Below, one piece after another: positions 38,065 to 46,137 of a DNA stretch of 64,000 bases (its first letter is position 1; every line of letters starts with the position of its first letter). The DNA lies in NCBI GenBank assembly GCA_000737985.1, contig JNVT01000096.1:55291-119290 (forward strand), read 5' to 3'. This DNA comes from Gammaproteobacteria bacterium MFB021. Its GTDB lineage: Bacteria > Pseudomonadota > Gammaproteobacteria > Pseudomonadales > Halomonadaceae. The notes under the pieces were generated by a model. The model worked only from the letters and a program-made list of their open reading frames with translations, had not been told where the DNA came from and did no database searches. A program made the translations under genes and the position numbers.

Positions 38065-38118
38065 ACGCCAGCACTAGGCGTCAGCACCCAGCATCAGGAC
38101 GCACTCCTCATCGCCCCT

Positions 38119-38153
38119 GCCAAGCGCCCGCCGGATTCCGGCGGGCGCTTGGC
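38119..38153 (+). terminator. Strong hairpin terminator after mqo
   Basis: A perfect 16-bp stem (38119-38134 with 38138-38153) with an ATT loop followed by GTTTCTG. It separates mqo from the convergent beta-lactamase gene. Confidence 0.85.
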
Positions 38154-38186
38154 GTTTCTGGCCGCCCACGACGCCTGTCATTCCCC

Positions 38187-39365
38187 TCAGGGGGTCGCGG
38201 CGTCCGGCTCGATCGCCCCCAGCCCCGAAAGAATGCGGTAGGCCGTCTCCACCCGCGCCGCATTGGGGTAGTTGCGATTGGCCAGCATCACCAGCCCCAC
38301 CTGCCGGTCGGGCAGCATCACTACGTAACCGCCGAAGCCGTTGGTCGAGCCGGTCTTGTTGATCCACACCTTGGCCGGCCGCGCGGCGGCATCACTTGGC
38401 GGGGCGATCGGCTTGGCCGTCTGCGGCTCGAGAATCATGCCGTAGCCGTTGCCCGCTACCAGCGTGTCGAGGCTGACCGGGCGAGGATACTGCTCCCAGA
38501 TCAGATCCTGGGTCATGTCGCCGACCTGGTAGTAGGGTCGCTGGGTGGCATCGATCGCCTGCTGCAGCTCATCGTCGAGCGAGAGTAGCCCTAGATTGGC
38601 CTGGACCAGCCGCGCCAGATCGGTGGCGGTGGTCTTGATACCGTAGGCTTCGTCCTCGAGCACCCCGGGCGAGACCCGCGTGGGCTCGCCCGACTTGTTC
38701 TCGCCCATGGCATAGTGCCCCTGCTCGGTGGTGGGCACGTCGTACCAGGTGTGGTTTAGCCTCAGCGGTTCGAGCAGTTGCTCGCGCATCGCCGGCACGA
38801 AGTCGCTGCCGAGGCTGGCGGCAGCTTCCAGCCCCAGCAGGCCGATGCTCAGGTTGGAGTAGAGTCGGCTCTCACCCACCGGCGCGCTCGGCTGAAACTG
38901 GCGATACCAGGCCATCAGCGCATCCTGATCGTTGACCGTCTCGGGCACGAATAGCGGCAAGCCACCGGCGGTGTGGGTACCCAGATTGATCGCATCGACG
39001 TCGTCGAAGACGCTGCCCTCGAGCACCGGCAGGTACTGGCTCACCGGCGCATCCAGATCGAGCTTGCCGCGTACGGCGGCGAGAGTGGCCAGCGTGGCGG
39101 TGAAGGGCTTGCTCAGCGAGCCGATCTCGAACAGGGTATCGGTGTCCACCGGCTGGTGTTTTTCCCGGTCGGCGACGCCGTAATCGAGCACCTGGACCCC
39201 GTCGGGACGCACGATAGCGACCGCCATGCCGGCGATCCGCTCCTGCTGCATCAGTGCCTCGATTAGCGGGTCGACCACCCGGCGGGTCTCGGCCTCGCCC
39301 GTCTCCTGGGCCACGGCCGCCTGCGTACCCAGCACCAGCGCCACCCCCAGCCACCATGCTTTCAT
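38187..39365 (-). CDS. ampC: Class C beta-lactamase (AmpC-like)
   Basis: A 392-residue serine beta-lactamase with a signal peptide ([19 protein letters not shown]) for periplasmic export. The three catalytic motifs are in place: SLSK with nucleophile Ser83, YSN at 169-171 and KTG at 337-339 ([14 protein letters not shown]). This agrees with AmpC cephalosporinases, although penicillin-binding-protein-like esterases share the motifs. AAGGAG precedes the ATG. No AmpR gene is adjacent, so it is probably not inducible by that route. Confidence 0.85.
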   Translation of the reverse strand: MKAWWLGVALVLGTQAAVAQETGEAETRRVVDPLIEALMQQERIAGMAVAIVRPDGVQVLDYGVADREKHQPVDTDTLFEIGSLSKPFTATLATLAAVRGKLDLDAPVSQYLPVLEGSVFDDVDAINLGTHTAGGLPLFVPETVNDQDALMAWYRQFQPSAPVGESRLYSNLSIGLLGLEAAASLGSDFVPAMREQLLEPLRLNHTWYDVPTTEQGHYAMGENKSGEPTRVSPGVLEDEAYGIKTTATDLARLVQANLGLLSLDDELQQAIDATQRPYYQVGDMTQDLIWEQYPRPVSLDTLVAGNGYGMILEPQTAKPIAPPSDAAARPAKVWINKTGSTNGFGGYVVMLPDRQVGLVMLANRNYPNAARVETAYRILSGLGAIEPDAATP

Positions 39366-39547
39366 CCTGCTCTCCTTGGCTCGTCGTTCCGCATCGGCGA
39401 CGGGCAACCGCCCTGGCGCCAGCTGCCGCTATCATGCGCGCAAAGGCATGACGAGCAACACTGGCACTGCGTAACCGTTCGTCAACCGCCTCATAGGCCT
39501 TGCGACGGTAGGCGCTGACGCCGCAGGAGAGGATCGGCGCAGCGGGT

Positions 39548-40120
39548 TCAATGCACCACGTTGCGAATGAAGCGCAGCGTGCCGGCCCCATCGTTGCGAT
39601 AACGATAGGGCTGGTCACTCGGATAGACATGGAAGTCCCCGGCGGCGATGACGATGTCGCCCGTGGCAAGCGCCAGCGTCAGCGTGCCTTCGATCACCAC
39701 CAGCATCTCGTGCCAGCCGTTGTCGTCGGCCGCCGATTCGTAGACCTCGCCCGGGGCGAGCGACCAGGACCACAGTTCGACCTCCTGGCGGGCCGGTTTG
39801 CTTGCCAGCAGCCGTGCCCGGCTCTGCGGCGAGCGGCCGACCCAGGCAACCTCGTCGATGCGCGCGGAGTCTTCACTGTCCGGCGGCTGAACCAGCGCGT
39901 AGAACAGCACCCCCAGCGCTTCGGCCAGGCGATCCAGCGTGTTCAGGCTGACGTTGACATCGCCCTTCTCGATATTGACCAGCATGCGTCGGCTGAGTCC
40001 GGCGCGCTCGGCCAGCGCCTGCTGGCTCAGAGAGGCCGCCTGGCGCAGGCGCCGGACATTGGCGGCCACGTGCACCAGGACGTCGGGGCGCTCGTTAGTG
40101 TTGTGCAATATATTGCCCAT
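39548..40120 (-). CDS. XRE-family regulator with C-terminal cupin
   Basis: A 190-residue regulator: helix-turn-helix in residues about 18-72 (LSQQALAERAGLSRRMLVNIEKGDVNVSLNTLDRL) and a cupin sensor domain (GWHEMLVVIEGTLTLALATGDIVIAAGDFHVYPSD). Proteins of this design repress transporter or catabolic genes and release on binding a small ligand. It is divergent from an RhtA-like exporter gene, and a palindrome at 40105-40116 lies in that exporter's promoter and also in this gene's first codons. The annotated ATG is therefore embedded in the operator. Confidence 0.85.
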   Translation of the reverse strand: MGNILHNTNERPDVLVHVAANVRRLRQAASLSQQALAERAGLSRRMLVNIEKGDVNVSLNTLDRLAEALGVLFYALVQPPDSEDSARIDEVAWVGRSPQSRARLLASKPARQEVELWSWSLAPGEVYESAADDNGWHEMLVVIEGTLTLALATGDIVIAAGDFHVYPSDQPYRYRNDGAGTLRFIRNVVH

Positions 40121-40129
40121 CCGTACAAT
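40101..40129 (+). promoter_or_regulatory. Sigma-70-type promoter with palindromic operator for the RhtA-like gene
   Basis: A -35 box TTGTGC (40101-40106) and -10 box TACAAT (40124-40129) with an ideal 17-bp spacer. The palindrome GCAATATATTGC at 40105-40116 overlaps the -35 box and spacer, the classic place for a repressor. The XRE-cupin regulator encoded divergently is the natural candidate. Confidence 0.65.
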
Positions 40130-40215
40130 CGCGACTCTCGTCCCCGCCGCCCACCGCCGAGGCGCTGCGCGGTCAGGTTTGGCGAGCCATCATGCCCGAG
40201 CCCCCTGGAGGTGTC

Positions 40216-41109
40216 ATGTCCGTCGCCAATTATCCCCTCGTCCAGCGCACCTGGCCGGTCGCCATGCTGGTGGTGGCGATGTGTTCGATCCAGAGCGGTG
40301 CGGCGGTGGCCAAGACGCTGTTTCCCCAGATCGGCGCCACCGGCACCACCTCGATTCGCCTGATCCTGGCCGCCGGCCTGCTGCTGCTGGTGATGCGCCC
40401 CTGGCGGCGACGCATCAGCCGCCGGGCGTGGAAGTCGACGCTGATCTACGGCGTTTCGCTGGGCATCATGAACCTGATGTTCTATCAGGCGCTGGCGCGC
40501 ATTCCGCTGGGGATCGCGGTGGCGCTGGAGTTCACCGGTCCGCTGGCGGTGGCGATGCTCTCCTCGCGCCGCTGGCTGGACCTGGTGTGGGTGGCGTTCG
40601 CGGTCAGCGGCCTGATCCTGCTGCTGCTGCTGGGTGACGATCACAGCGGCCCGGTCGATCCGGTCGGCGCGGCCTTCGCTCTGGGTGCCGGGGTGTGCTG
40701 GGCGCTGTATATCCTGTTCGGGCAGAAGGCCGGGGCGATCAACGGCGCCCAGAGTGCCACCCTTGGCATCACCATCGCCGCGGTGGTGATCGCCCCGATC
40801 GGGCTGATCGAGGTCGGCCCGGCGATCTTCGCCCCCGAGATCCTGCCGTTCGCGCTGGCGGTGGCGGTGCTCTCCACCGCGCTCCCCTACACCCTGGAGA
40901 TGATCGCGCTGCCGCGCCTGCCGACCCAGACCTTCGGCACGCTGATGAGCCTGGAGCCCGCGGTGGGCGCGCTCTCCGGCCTGCTGTTCCTGAGCCAGCA
41001 ATTGAGCGTGCTGCAGTGGCTGGCGATCGCGCTGGTGATCGTCGCCTCGATCGGCACCACGCTCACCGCCCGCGCCCAGGAGCCGTTCGAGGCGCCGCTA
41101 CCCGACTGA
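40216..41109 (+). CDS. EamA family exporter, RhtA-like (threonine/homoserine export)
   Basis: A 297-residue ten-span DMT transporter. STALPYTLEMIALPRLPTQTFGTLMSLEPAVGALSGLLFL closely follows RhtA of E. coli, which exports threonine and homoserine. The ATG at 40216 sits 4 nt after GGAGG; a longer form from 40192 is possible but weaker. The divergent XRE-cupin gene probably represses it. The neighbouring AraC/LysE pair also encodes an amino-acid type exporter. Confidence 0.83.
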   Translation: MSVANYPLVQRTWPVAMLVVAMCSIQSGAAVAKTLFPQIGATGTTSIRLILAAGLLLLVMRPWRRRISRRAWKSTLIYGVSLGIMNLMFYQALARIPLGIAVALEFTGPLAVAMLSSRRWLDLVWVAFAVSGLILLLLLGDDHSGPVDPVGAAFALGAGVCWALYILFGQKAGAINGAQSATLGITIAAVVIAPIGLIEVGPAIFAPEILPFALAVAVLSTALPYTLEMIALPRLPTQTFGTLMSLEPAVGALSGLLFLSQQLSVLQWLAIALVIVASIGTTLTARAQEPFEAPLPD

Positions 41110-41147
41110 GCGCGGTACCGCCCGGGGCGCGATGCCGGCGTGCACGA

Positions 41148-41164
41148 ATCTTCCAGACGCGCCA
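41148..41164 (+). promoter_or_regulatory. Shared 17-bp operator box upstream of the AraC gene
   Basis: ATCTTCCAGACGCGCCA, matched in 16 of 17 positions by 42174-42190, and lying 50 nt before the AraC-family start just as the other lies 49 nt before the LysE start. Confidence 0.65.
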
Positions 41165-41214
41165 CGCTGGGCGTGGCAGACTGAAGCGGCTTCCACGCAG
41201 CCCAGGAGGAGAGC

Positions 41215-42033
41215 ATGTCGTCGACCGGGTGGATCGATCTGCAGCGCCACGGCAGCGGTATCGAGACCCTGCGCGCCCACTTCGAGGGCCACGCCTACGA
41301 CCCGCACTGGCACGACAGCTATCTGGTCGGTTTCACCGAACAGGGCGTGCAGCAGTTCCACTGCCGTCGCCAGCGTCACGACAGCACCCCGGGCCGGCTG
41401 TTCTTCGTCGAGCCGGGGGAGCTCCACGACGGCCGCGCGCCCACCGCGGGCGGTTTCACCTACGCCATGCTCTACCTCGACCCGGCGTGGCTGCAGCGTG
41501 AGCTGCGCCAGTTCGGCGCGGCGCCGGTCAGCAGCGGCGAACCCGGCTTCCGGCGCACGCTGGCCGACGACCCCGAGCTGGCACGCCAGGTAGCCGCGGC
41601 CTTTAGCGCACTGCGCACGCCCGGGTGGCGGCTGGCCCGGGAGACACATCTCGACGCCGTGCTGCGCGGCATGCTGCCCCACCTGGGCTGGCAGGAACGC
41701 GCTCTGGGCGACCCGCGGCTGCCGCGCACCGCGCGTCTGGCCCGCGACTATCTGCACGCCCACTGCGAGCAGGATATCGGCCTGGAGACCCTCGCCGCCC
41801 ACTGCGGCGTCGACCGTTTCCGTCTCAGCCGCGCCTTCAAGGCCGCCTTCGGCCTGGCACCGCACGCCTATCTGGTCCAGCTGCGACTCGCCCGCGCCCG
41901 CCGCTGCCTGGCGGTGGGCGACGCCCCGGCCGAGGTCGCGGCGCGTTTCGGCTTCGCCGACCAGAGCCATCTGGGGCGCTGGTTCCGGCGCGCCTATGGC
42001 CTCACGCCCGCGGACTACCGCCGCCGCGGCTGA
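41215..42033 (+). CDS. AraC-family transcriptional regulator with cupin sensor
   Basis: A 272-residue regulator: N-terminal cupin-like arm (residues about 20-100, HDSYLVGFTEQGVQQFHCRRQRH) and C-terminal AraC domain with two helix-turn-helices (LETLAAHCGVDRFRLSRAFKAAF; PAEVAARFGFADQSHLGRWFRRAYG). AraC regulators next to LysE exporters usually induce the exporter when an amino acid accumulates. The same box precedes this gene and lysE, so it probably regulates both. GGAGG-type Shine-Dalgarno present. Confidence 0.87.
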   Translation: MSSTGWIDLQRHGSGIETLRAHFEGHAYDPHWHDSYLVGFTEQGVQQFHCRRQRHDSTPGRLFFVEPGELHDGRAPTAGGFTYAMLYLDPAWLQRELRQFGAAPVSSGEPGFRRTLADDPELARQVAAAFSALRTPGWRLARETHLDAVLRGMLPHLGWQERALGDPRLPRTARLARDYLHAHCEQDIGLETLAAHCGVDRFRLSRAFKAAFGLAPHAYLVQLRLARARRCLAVGDAPAEVAARFGFADQSHLGRWFRRAYGLTPADYRRRG

Positions 42034-42173
42034 GCGGCCTTTCATCACGCCACTGCTGTCGACTCGATCCTGTCGATCTGATCCCGACGAACCGACCTTG
42101 CCGGCCTGATCCCTTCCTCTCGCCCCTTCGCCCCGATGCGACCAGACCTCGGCGGCATGCCAGCCCTGCTCAG

Positions 42174-42190
42174 ATCTTCCAGACGCGTCA
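42174..42190 (+). promoter_or_regulatory. Shared 17-bp operator box upstream of the LysE-family gene
   Basis: ATCTTCCAGACGCGTCA; differs by one base from the box at 41148-41164 and lies at the same distance from its start codon. Confidence 0.65.
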
Positions 42191-42239
42191 GCCGCGCCAG
42201 GCGATAGTCGGGGCTCACGTTGTCCCATGGAGCCACCCC

Positions 42240-42845
42240 ATGCCGAGCTGGATACCTTTTGCGCTGTTCGCCATCGTCGCCTCGATCACGCCGGGGCCGA
42301 CCAATCTGCTGATTCTGCAGCAGGGGCTACATCACGGCTTCCGGCGTACCCTGCCGGCGGTGATCGGTGCCAGTCTGGCCGCCGCCGCCCTCGTGCTGCT
42401 GGTAGGGCTGGGCCTGGGCCAGTTGCTGACCAGCCGGCCCTACGCGAGTCTGGCGCTGAGCTGGCTGGGCGTGGTCTGGCTGAGCTGGCTGGCGTGGCGG
42501 CTCTACAATGCGCCGGCGCCATCCACTGAGCGCACCGAGGGCGCCCGCGCGCCCAATTTCGGCGCCAGGCAGGCGGCAATACTGCAGTTGATCAATCCCA
42601 AGACCTGGCTGATGGCCCTGGCGGTGGTGGGCGTGTTCGCCCCGCAGCACGCCACGTCGGTCGCGATCGCGGGATTGGCGACGATCTTCGCCACCCTGGC
42701 CATGCCCTGCCTAGCAGTCTGGGGGGCGATGGGAGACGGCGCCGCGCGACTGCTGCGCTCTCCAGCGCAGTGGCGGCTATTCAACCGCGCGCTGGCGCTG
42801 GTTCTGCTGCTGGTGGCGTGGTGGAGCGTGCTGATGCCGGGCTGA
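42240..42845 (+). CDS. LysE family amino-acid exporter
   Basis: A 201-residue, six-span membrane protein. FALFAIVASITPGPTNLLILQQGLHHGFRRTLPAVIGAS carries the LysE/RhtB signature (ITPGP near residue 16), and AAILQLINPKTWLMAL the second conserved region. Members export basic amino acids, threonine, homoserine or leucine. GGAG lies 8 nt before the ATG. Its 3' end overlaps the convergent arfA reading frame by 65 bp. Confidence 0.87.
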   Translation: MPSWIPFALFAIVASITPGPTNLLILQQGLHHGFRRTLPAVIGASLAAAALVLLVGLGLGQLLTSRPYASLALSWLGVVWLSWLAWRLYNAPAPSTERTEGARAPNFGARQAAILQLINPKTWLMALAVVGVFAPQHATSVAIAGLATIFATLAMPCLAVWGAMGDGAARLLRSPAQWRLFNRALALVLLLVAWWSVLMPG

Positions 42846-43077
42846 GAGGGTAGCCGGCGAGAAGACAACGAGAGGACGAGCAGCGTGAGGGATGACAGGA
42901 AAGCGCCATGGCGAAACGGCCGGTTTCAGGCCGCTTGGCGATGGCGCCCCCATGGGCACCACGGCCCTTGCGTGAATAGCTGCCCTTGCCCTTCTTGGGC
43001 GTCTGCTGCTGCTGACGAAACTGCGGTGTGCGCAACGCGGCCTTGAGCGCGTTGTCGCGGATCGGCTGACGTGCCAT
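42781..43077 (-). CDS. arfA: Alternative ribosome-rescue factor ArfA
   Basis: The N-terminal half is a clear ArfA: IRDNALKAALRTPQFRQ followed by KKGKGSYSRKGRG. ArfA enters the A site of stalled ribosomes and recruits RF2 when tmRNA fails. In E. coli the arfA mRNA carries a hairpin before its stop codon, is cut by RNase III, and so yields a truncated protein normally removed by tmRNA tagging. Here a long imperfect hairpin (42904-42948) falls at codons 44-58, exactly that arrangement. The reading frame then runs 65 bp into lysE, which suggests the full-length C-terminus is not functional. AAGGAG precedes the ATG. Confidence 0.88.
   Translation of the reverse strand: MARQPIRDNALKAALRTPQFRQQQQTPKKGKGSYSRKGRGAHGGAIAKRPETGRFAMALSCHPSRCSSSRCLLAGYPLSPASARSTTPPAAEPAPARG
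42904..42948 (-). promoter_or_regulatory. Intragenic arfA hairpin (RNase III-like stem)
   Basis: A 19-position stem with only two mismatches and one G-U wobble (42904-42922 with 42930-42948) around a 7-nt loop. Outer arm GCGCCAT/ATGGCGC, inner arm CGGCC/GGCCG. It lies inside the arfA coding sequence and just beyond the lysE stop. Confidence 0.8.
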
Positions 43078-43204
43078 GGAGGCTCCTTGACGTTCAGAAT
43101 GATGGATCAGGATGAGTGGCCAAGATGGAGGGTGAAACGTGACGCTTCAAGCCTGCATGAACCCGATCTCCTGGGAAGCGCGCCAGCGGCAGGCGCCAAC
43201 TGCA

Positions 43205-43230
43205 AACGGCCACCGGGGGGGGTGGCCGTT
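43205..43230 (-). terminator. Hairpin terminator after mntP
   Basis: Perfect 10-bp stem AACGGCCACC/GGTGGCCGTT with a 6-G loop, 30 nt beyond the mntP stop codon. Confidence 0.65.
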
Positions 43231-43259
43231 GGCGTCTGTCTTGCCGTGCCCGCCGTCAC

Positions 43260-43838
43260 TCAGGCGGCGGCGAGATGCTCGTAGAGCACCATGCAGCCGA
43301 TCACGATCAGCACCAGGCCACCACCGATCTCGGCGCGCTTGCCGATAAGCGAACCGATGGCGCGGCCGAGCATGATGCCAATGGTGACCATCAGCGTGGT
43401 GGCCAGGCCGATCGCCGCCGCCGCCACCAGGATATTGACGTTGGCGAAGGCCAGCGTGACGCCGACCGCCATGGCGTCGATGCTGGTCGCCAGGGCGGTG
43501 GCTGCCACCAGCCAGAACGAGCGCCGTGCCGGGGCTTGTGCGTCGCCCGCATCGCGCGGGTCATCCGGCTTGAGGCCGGCCCAGATCATGTGCGAACCGA
43601 GCCCGGCGAGCAGTACGAAGGCGATCCAGTGGTCCCACTCGGACACGAAATGCGTTGCCGCCAGGCCGATGGCCCAGCCGATCACCGGCGTGATCGCCTC
43701 GATGGTGCCGAAGATCATGCCGATGCGCAGCGCCTCGGGAAACCGCGTGCGCTTGAGCGCGGCGCCCTTGCCGATCGACGCGGCAAAGGCATCGGTCGAC
43801 ATGGCGAAGGCAAGCAAGAATAGAGATGCGGGATTCAT
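43260..43838 (-). CDS. mntP: Manganese efflux pump MntP
   Basis: A 192-residue, six-span membrane protein of the MntP (YebN, DUF204) family with the duplicated metal-binding motifs [12 protein letters not shown] in helix 1 and [13 protein letters not shown] in helix 4. It exports Mn2+ to prevent toxicity. Upstream (43867-44018, same strand) is a yybP-ykoY manganese riboswitch with its own promoter, as in E. coli mntP, so expression should rise with Mn. The ATG at 43838 gives the family length. Confidence 0.93.
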   Translation of the reverse strand: MNPASLFLLAFAMSTDAFAASIGKGAALKRTRFPEALRIGMIFGTIEAITPVIGWAIGLAATHFVSEWDHWIAFVLLAGLGSHMIWAGLKPDDPRDAGDAQAPARRSFWLVAATALATSIDAMAVGVTLAFANVNILVAAAAIGLATTLMVTIGIMLGRAIGSLIGKRAEIGGGLVLIVIGCMVLYEHLAAA

Positions 43839-43866
43839 GGCGTCGTCCAGCCGGTGGTTGCACCAC

Positions 43867-43902
43867 GACACCCGCCAGGCCCGACTCTGCGTCGCGGGTG
43901 TC
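43867..43902 (-). promoter_or_regulatory. Expression-platform hairpin between Mn riboswitch and mntP
   Basis: Perfect 9-bp stem GACACCCGC/GCGGGTGTC (43867-43875 with 43894-43902) immediately downstream of the aptamer and upstream of the mntP ATG. It could hide or expose the ribosome binding site or act in termination. Confidence 0.6.
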
Positions 43903-44018
43903 AATGGTCTCGCCAACCGACATCGGTGTGCGTGCCACGGCCAGGGCCGAGTGTGTTGACACGCACGCCGCTGGGCGACAACAGACACACCAGCGACCGG
44001 CTACTCCCCAAAGAGATT
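43903..44018 (-). ncRNA. yybP-ykoY manganese riboswitch aptamer
   Basis: On the minus strand the conserved blocks follow in order: CTTTGGGGAGTAGCC, a central variable arm with TCAACACACTCGGCC, GTGGCACGCACACCG and the closing GGCGAGACC. This is the yybP-ykoY layout, a Mn2+ sensor usually found before mntP, as here. Confidence 0.88.
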
Positions 44019-44021
44019 CAG

Positions 44022-44050
44022 ACTATAGTCGTCGCGCCGCAGACTTTCAA
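44022..44050 (-). promoter_or_regulatory. Sigma-70 promoter for the riboswitch-mntP transcript
   Basis: -35 TTGAAA (44045-44050) and -10 TATAGT (44022-44027) on the minus strand with a 17-bp spacer. A start about 7 nt past the -10 falls just at the 5' end of the aptamer. Confidence 0.8.
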
Positions 44051-44105
44051 TAAATGATTGAATTCAAAGGAAAAAATACACCCCGGTTAATTCATGTCGT
44101 CAGCG

Positions 44106-44726
44106 TTAATCAAGTTCACCGGGGTTGAACTTCGATCCCGGGGTTGGCGGGTGCGCTGCGTGGCAAGCCGCCAGTGCCGTGGTGATCCAGCCACGCAGGC
44201 GCTCCGGGTGAATCTCGCCACGCGTATACAGCAAATGATAGGTCAGCGGCGCGATGAGCGTATCCATCAGCACCGCGACCGAAGGTGCGACTTCTCCGCG
44301 CGCCAGGGCACGCTCGCGCAGGGTCTGCATGATCGCCTCGCTGCACTCCCGACAGCGCTGGCGACGCTCATCGTCGGCGCTGGCCATGATGTCGTCGAGC
44401 CCACGCCGGCCGGGCACCGAGGTCATCTCCTCGAGATACTGCTCGCACCACGCCTGCAGATCGCCGGCCAGGCTGCCGGTATCCGCCGGCGCGGTATCGA
44501 GATGCAGACGCTCGAGCGAGACATCGGCCAACAGCTCGGCGAGGTTGCCCCAGCGCCGGTAGATCGTCGACGGGGTGACGCCCGCCAGCTCGGCAATCTG
44601 CGGCACGCTCAGCGCGTCGCGCCGGCCCTCCTGCTGTAGCGTTCTGACCGCTTCATGTACCGCCTGCTGAACCCGGGCGCTGCGCCCGCCCGGCCGCGCG
44701 GCTTCCTTGTTCGTCGTACTCGCCAT
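44106..44726 (-). CDS. TetR-family transcriptional regulator
   Basis: A 206-residue repressor with an N-terminal helix-turn-helix (LSVPQIAELAGVTPSTIYRRWGNLAELLADV, residues about 39-69) and a ligand-binding C-terminal domain of the TetR_C_16-like type. It diverges from an MFS exporter gene (44896). Two copies of a 16-bp motif lie in the gap, one a perfect palindrome, making the usual repressor-exporter pair. The inducer is probably the exported compound, not identifiable here. Confidence 0.87.
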   Translation of the reverse strand: MASTTNKEAARPGGRSARVQQAVHEAVRTLQQEGRRDALSVPQIAELAGVTPSTIYRRWGNLAELLADVSLERLHLDTAPADTGSLAGDLQAWCEQYLEEMTSVPGRRGLDDIMASADDERRQRCRECSEAIMQTLRERALARGEVAPSVAVLMDTLIAPLTYHLLYTRGEIHPERLRGWITTALAACHAAHPPTPGSKFNPGELD

Positions 44727-44816
44727 GCCTCTCTCCCGACTCGCTTACCACCCGCTTACTACCCGCTTACTACTCGCTTCCTGCTCGATCCATCATTCGG
44801 CTCACTCACTGACCTA

Positions 44817-44832
44817 AACGCAAAATATTTGC
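44817..44832. promoter_or_regulatory. Putative TetR operator, site 1
   Basis: AACGCAAAATATTTGC, containing the palindrome GCAAAATATTTGC; repeated with two changes at 44864-44879. Confidence 0.6.
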
Positions 44833-44863
44833 TTTTTGCTTTGGGCACGCTCAGACTCCCTTT

Positions 44864-44879
44864 AACGCAAAATCTTAGC
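44864..44879. promoter_or_regulatory. Putative TetR operator, site 2
   Basis: AACGCAAAATCTTAGC, 14 of 16 positions identical to site 1, ending 16 nt before the MFS start codon where binding would block its ribosome binding site region or promoter. Confidence 0.55.
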
Positions 44880-44895
44880 ATTAATGGAGCCCACC

Positions 44896-46116
44896 ATGTC
44901 ACCGCTATCCGTCGCTCCCGCGGCCTATCCGGCGCCGCGGCTCGGCACGTTGACCTACTATGCGCTGCTGATGGTGACCTTTCTCGCCGCCTCCAGCGCG
45001 CCCACCCCGCTCTATCGCCCTTATCAGCTCGCCTGGGGCTTCTCGACCACCTGGCTGACGCTGGTCTTCGCCAGCTATGTCTTCGCCCTGCTGCTGACAC
45101 TGCTGGTCTCCGGCTCGCTGTCGGACTATCTCGGCCGCCGTCCGGTCGTGGCGTTGGCGATCATCGGCGAGATCGCTGCCATGCTGGTGTTCCTGGCCGC
45201 GGACGATCTCGCCTGGCTGCTGGCGGCGCGCATGCTGCAGGGCGTGGCGACCGGTGTGGTGACCAGCGCACTCGCCGCCGCCATGCTCGACAGCGATCAT
45301 CAGCGCGGCCCGGTAGTCGCGAGTATCGCCCCGCTCTACGGCATGGGTTTCGGCGCGCTGATCGCCGGCGCGCTGGTGACCTACGCCCCCGCGCCGATGC
45401 ACCTGATCTATTGGCTTTTGCTGGTGATTCTCTGCGTACAGGGGGTGTGGCTCAGGCGCATTCCCGAGACCGCGGCGCGGCGTGCGGGGGCGTTGGGTGC
45501 CCTGCGCCCGCGCATCGGCATTCCACCGGCCGTGCGCGGCCCGCTCTTGCGGGTGGTGCCGGCGGTCGTCTCGTCTTGGGCGCTGGGTGGATTTTCCCTC
45601 TCCCTCGGCCCGACCCTGATCGAGCGCGTGAGCGGCATCCATAATCCGATGGTGGGCTGTCTGATCACCTTTCTGCTGCCGTTCATCGGCGGGATCAGCG
45701 TGCTGACGCTGCGCGCCAGGCCGCCGCGCTCGGCGGTGATGATCGGCACGGCCTGTCTGATGCTGGGCATGGGTGGTCTACTGGCGGGGGTAAGCAGCGA
45801 CTCGGTGGCGGTGCTGCTGGCGGGAACGGCCGTGGCGGGTATCGGCTTCGGCGCTGCCTTCATGGGCGCCATGCGCACGGTCATGCCCCTGGCGCCGCCG
45901 ACCCAGCGCTCGGCGCTGATGGCAGCGTTCTATACCATCTGCTATCTCTCGGCCAGCCTGCTGTCACTGGCCGCCGGCGTGGCGACCCAGCATCTCGGCC
46001 TGCTGCCGACGACCTACGCCTACGGCACGCTGGTCGCCCTGCTCTCGCTGACCGCGCTGATCGCGGCCCTGGCCGCGCCGCGTGGGGACGCCGGCTGCTG
46101 CCCGCGCCCCGCCTGA
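44896..46116 (+). CDS. MFS transporter (drug-efflux type)
   Basis: A 406-residue, 12-span major facilitator. The loop 2-3 motif GSLSDYLGRRPVV (motif A) is present, and LQGVATGVVTSALAAAM resembles the motif C region. Likely exports a toxic small molecule sensed by the divergent TetR protein. The ATG at 44896 has GGAG at correct spacing; the ATG at 44884 is four codons earlier and lacks one. The end (GDAGCCPRPA) carries two Cys of no known role. Confidence 0.85.
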   Translation: MSPLSVAPAAYPAPRLGTLTYYALLMVTFLAASSAPTPLYRPYQLAWGFSTTWLTLVFASYVFALLLTLLVSGSLSDYLGRRPVVALAIIGEIAAMLVFLAADDLAWLLAARMLQGVATGVVTSALAAAMLDSDHQRGPVVASIAPLYGMGFGALIAGALVTYAPAPMHLIYWLLLVILCVQGVWLRRIPETAARRAGALGALRPRIGIPPAVRGPLLRVVPAVVSSWALGGFSLSLGPTLIERVSGIHNPMVGCLITFLLPFIGGISVLTLRARPPRSAVMIGTACLMLGMGGLLAGVSSDSVAVLLAGTAVAGIGFGAAFMGAMRTVMPLAPPTQRSALMAAFYTICYLSASLLSLAAGVATQHLGLLPTTYAYGTLVALLSLTALIAALAAPRGDAGCCPRPA

Positions 46117-46137
46117 CGCGGTGACACGGGATGCGTC

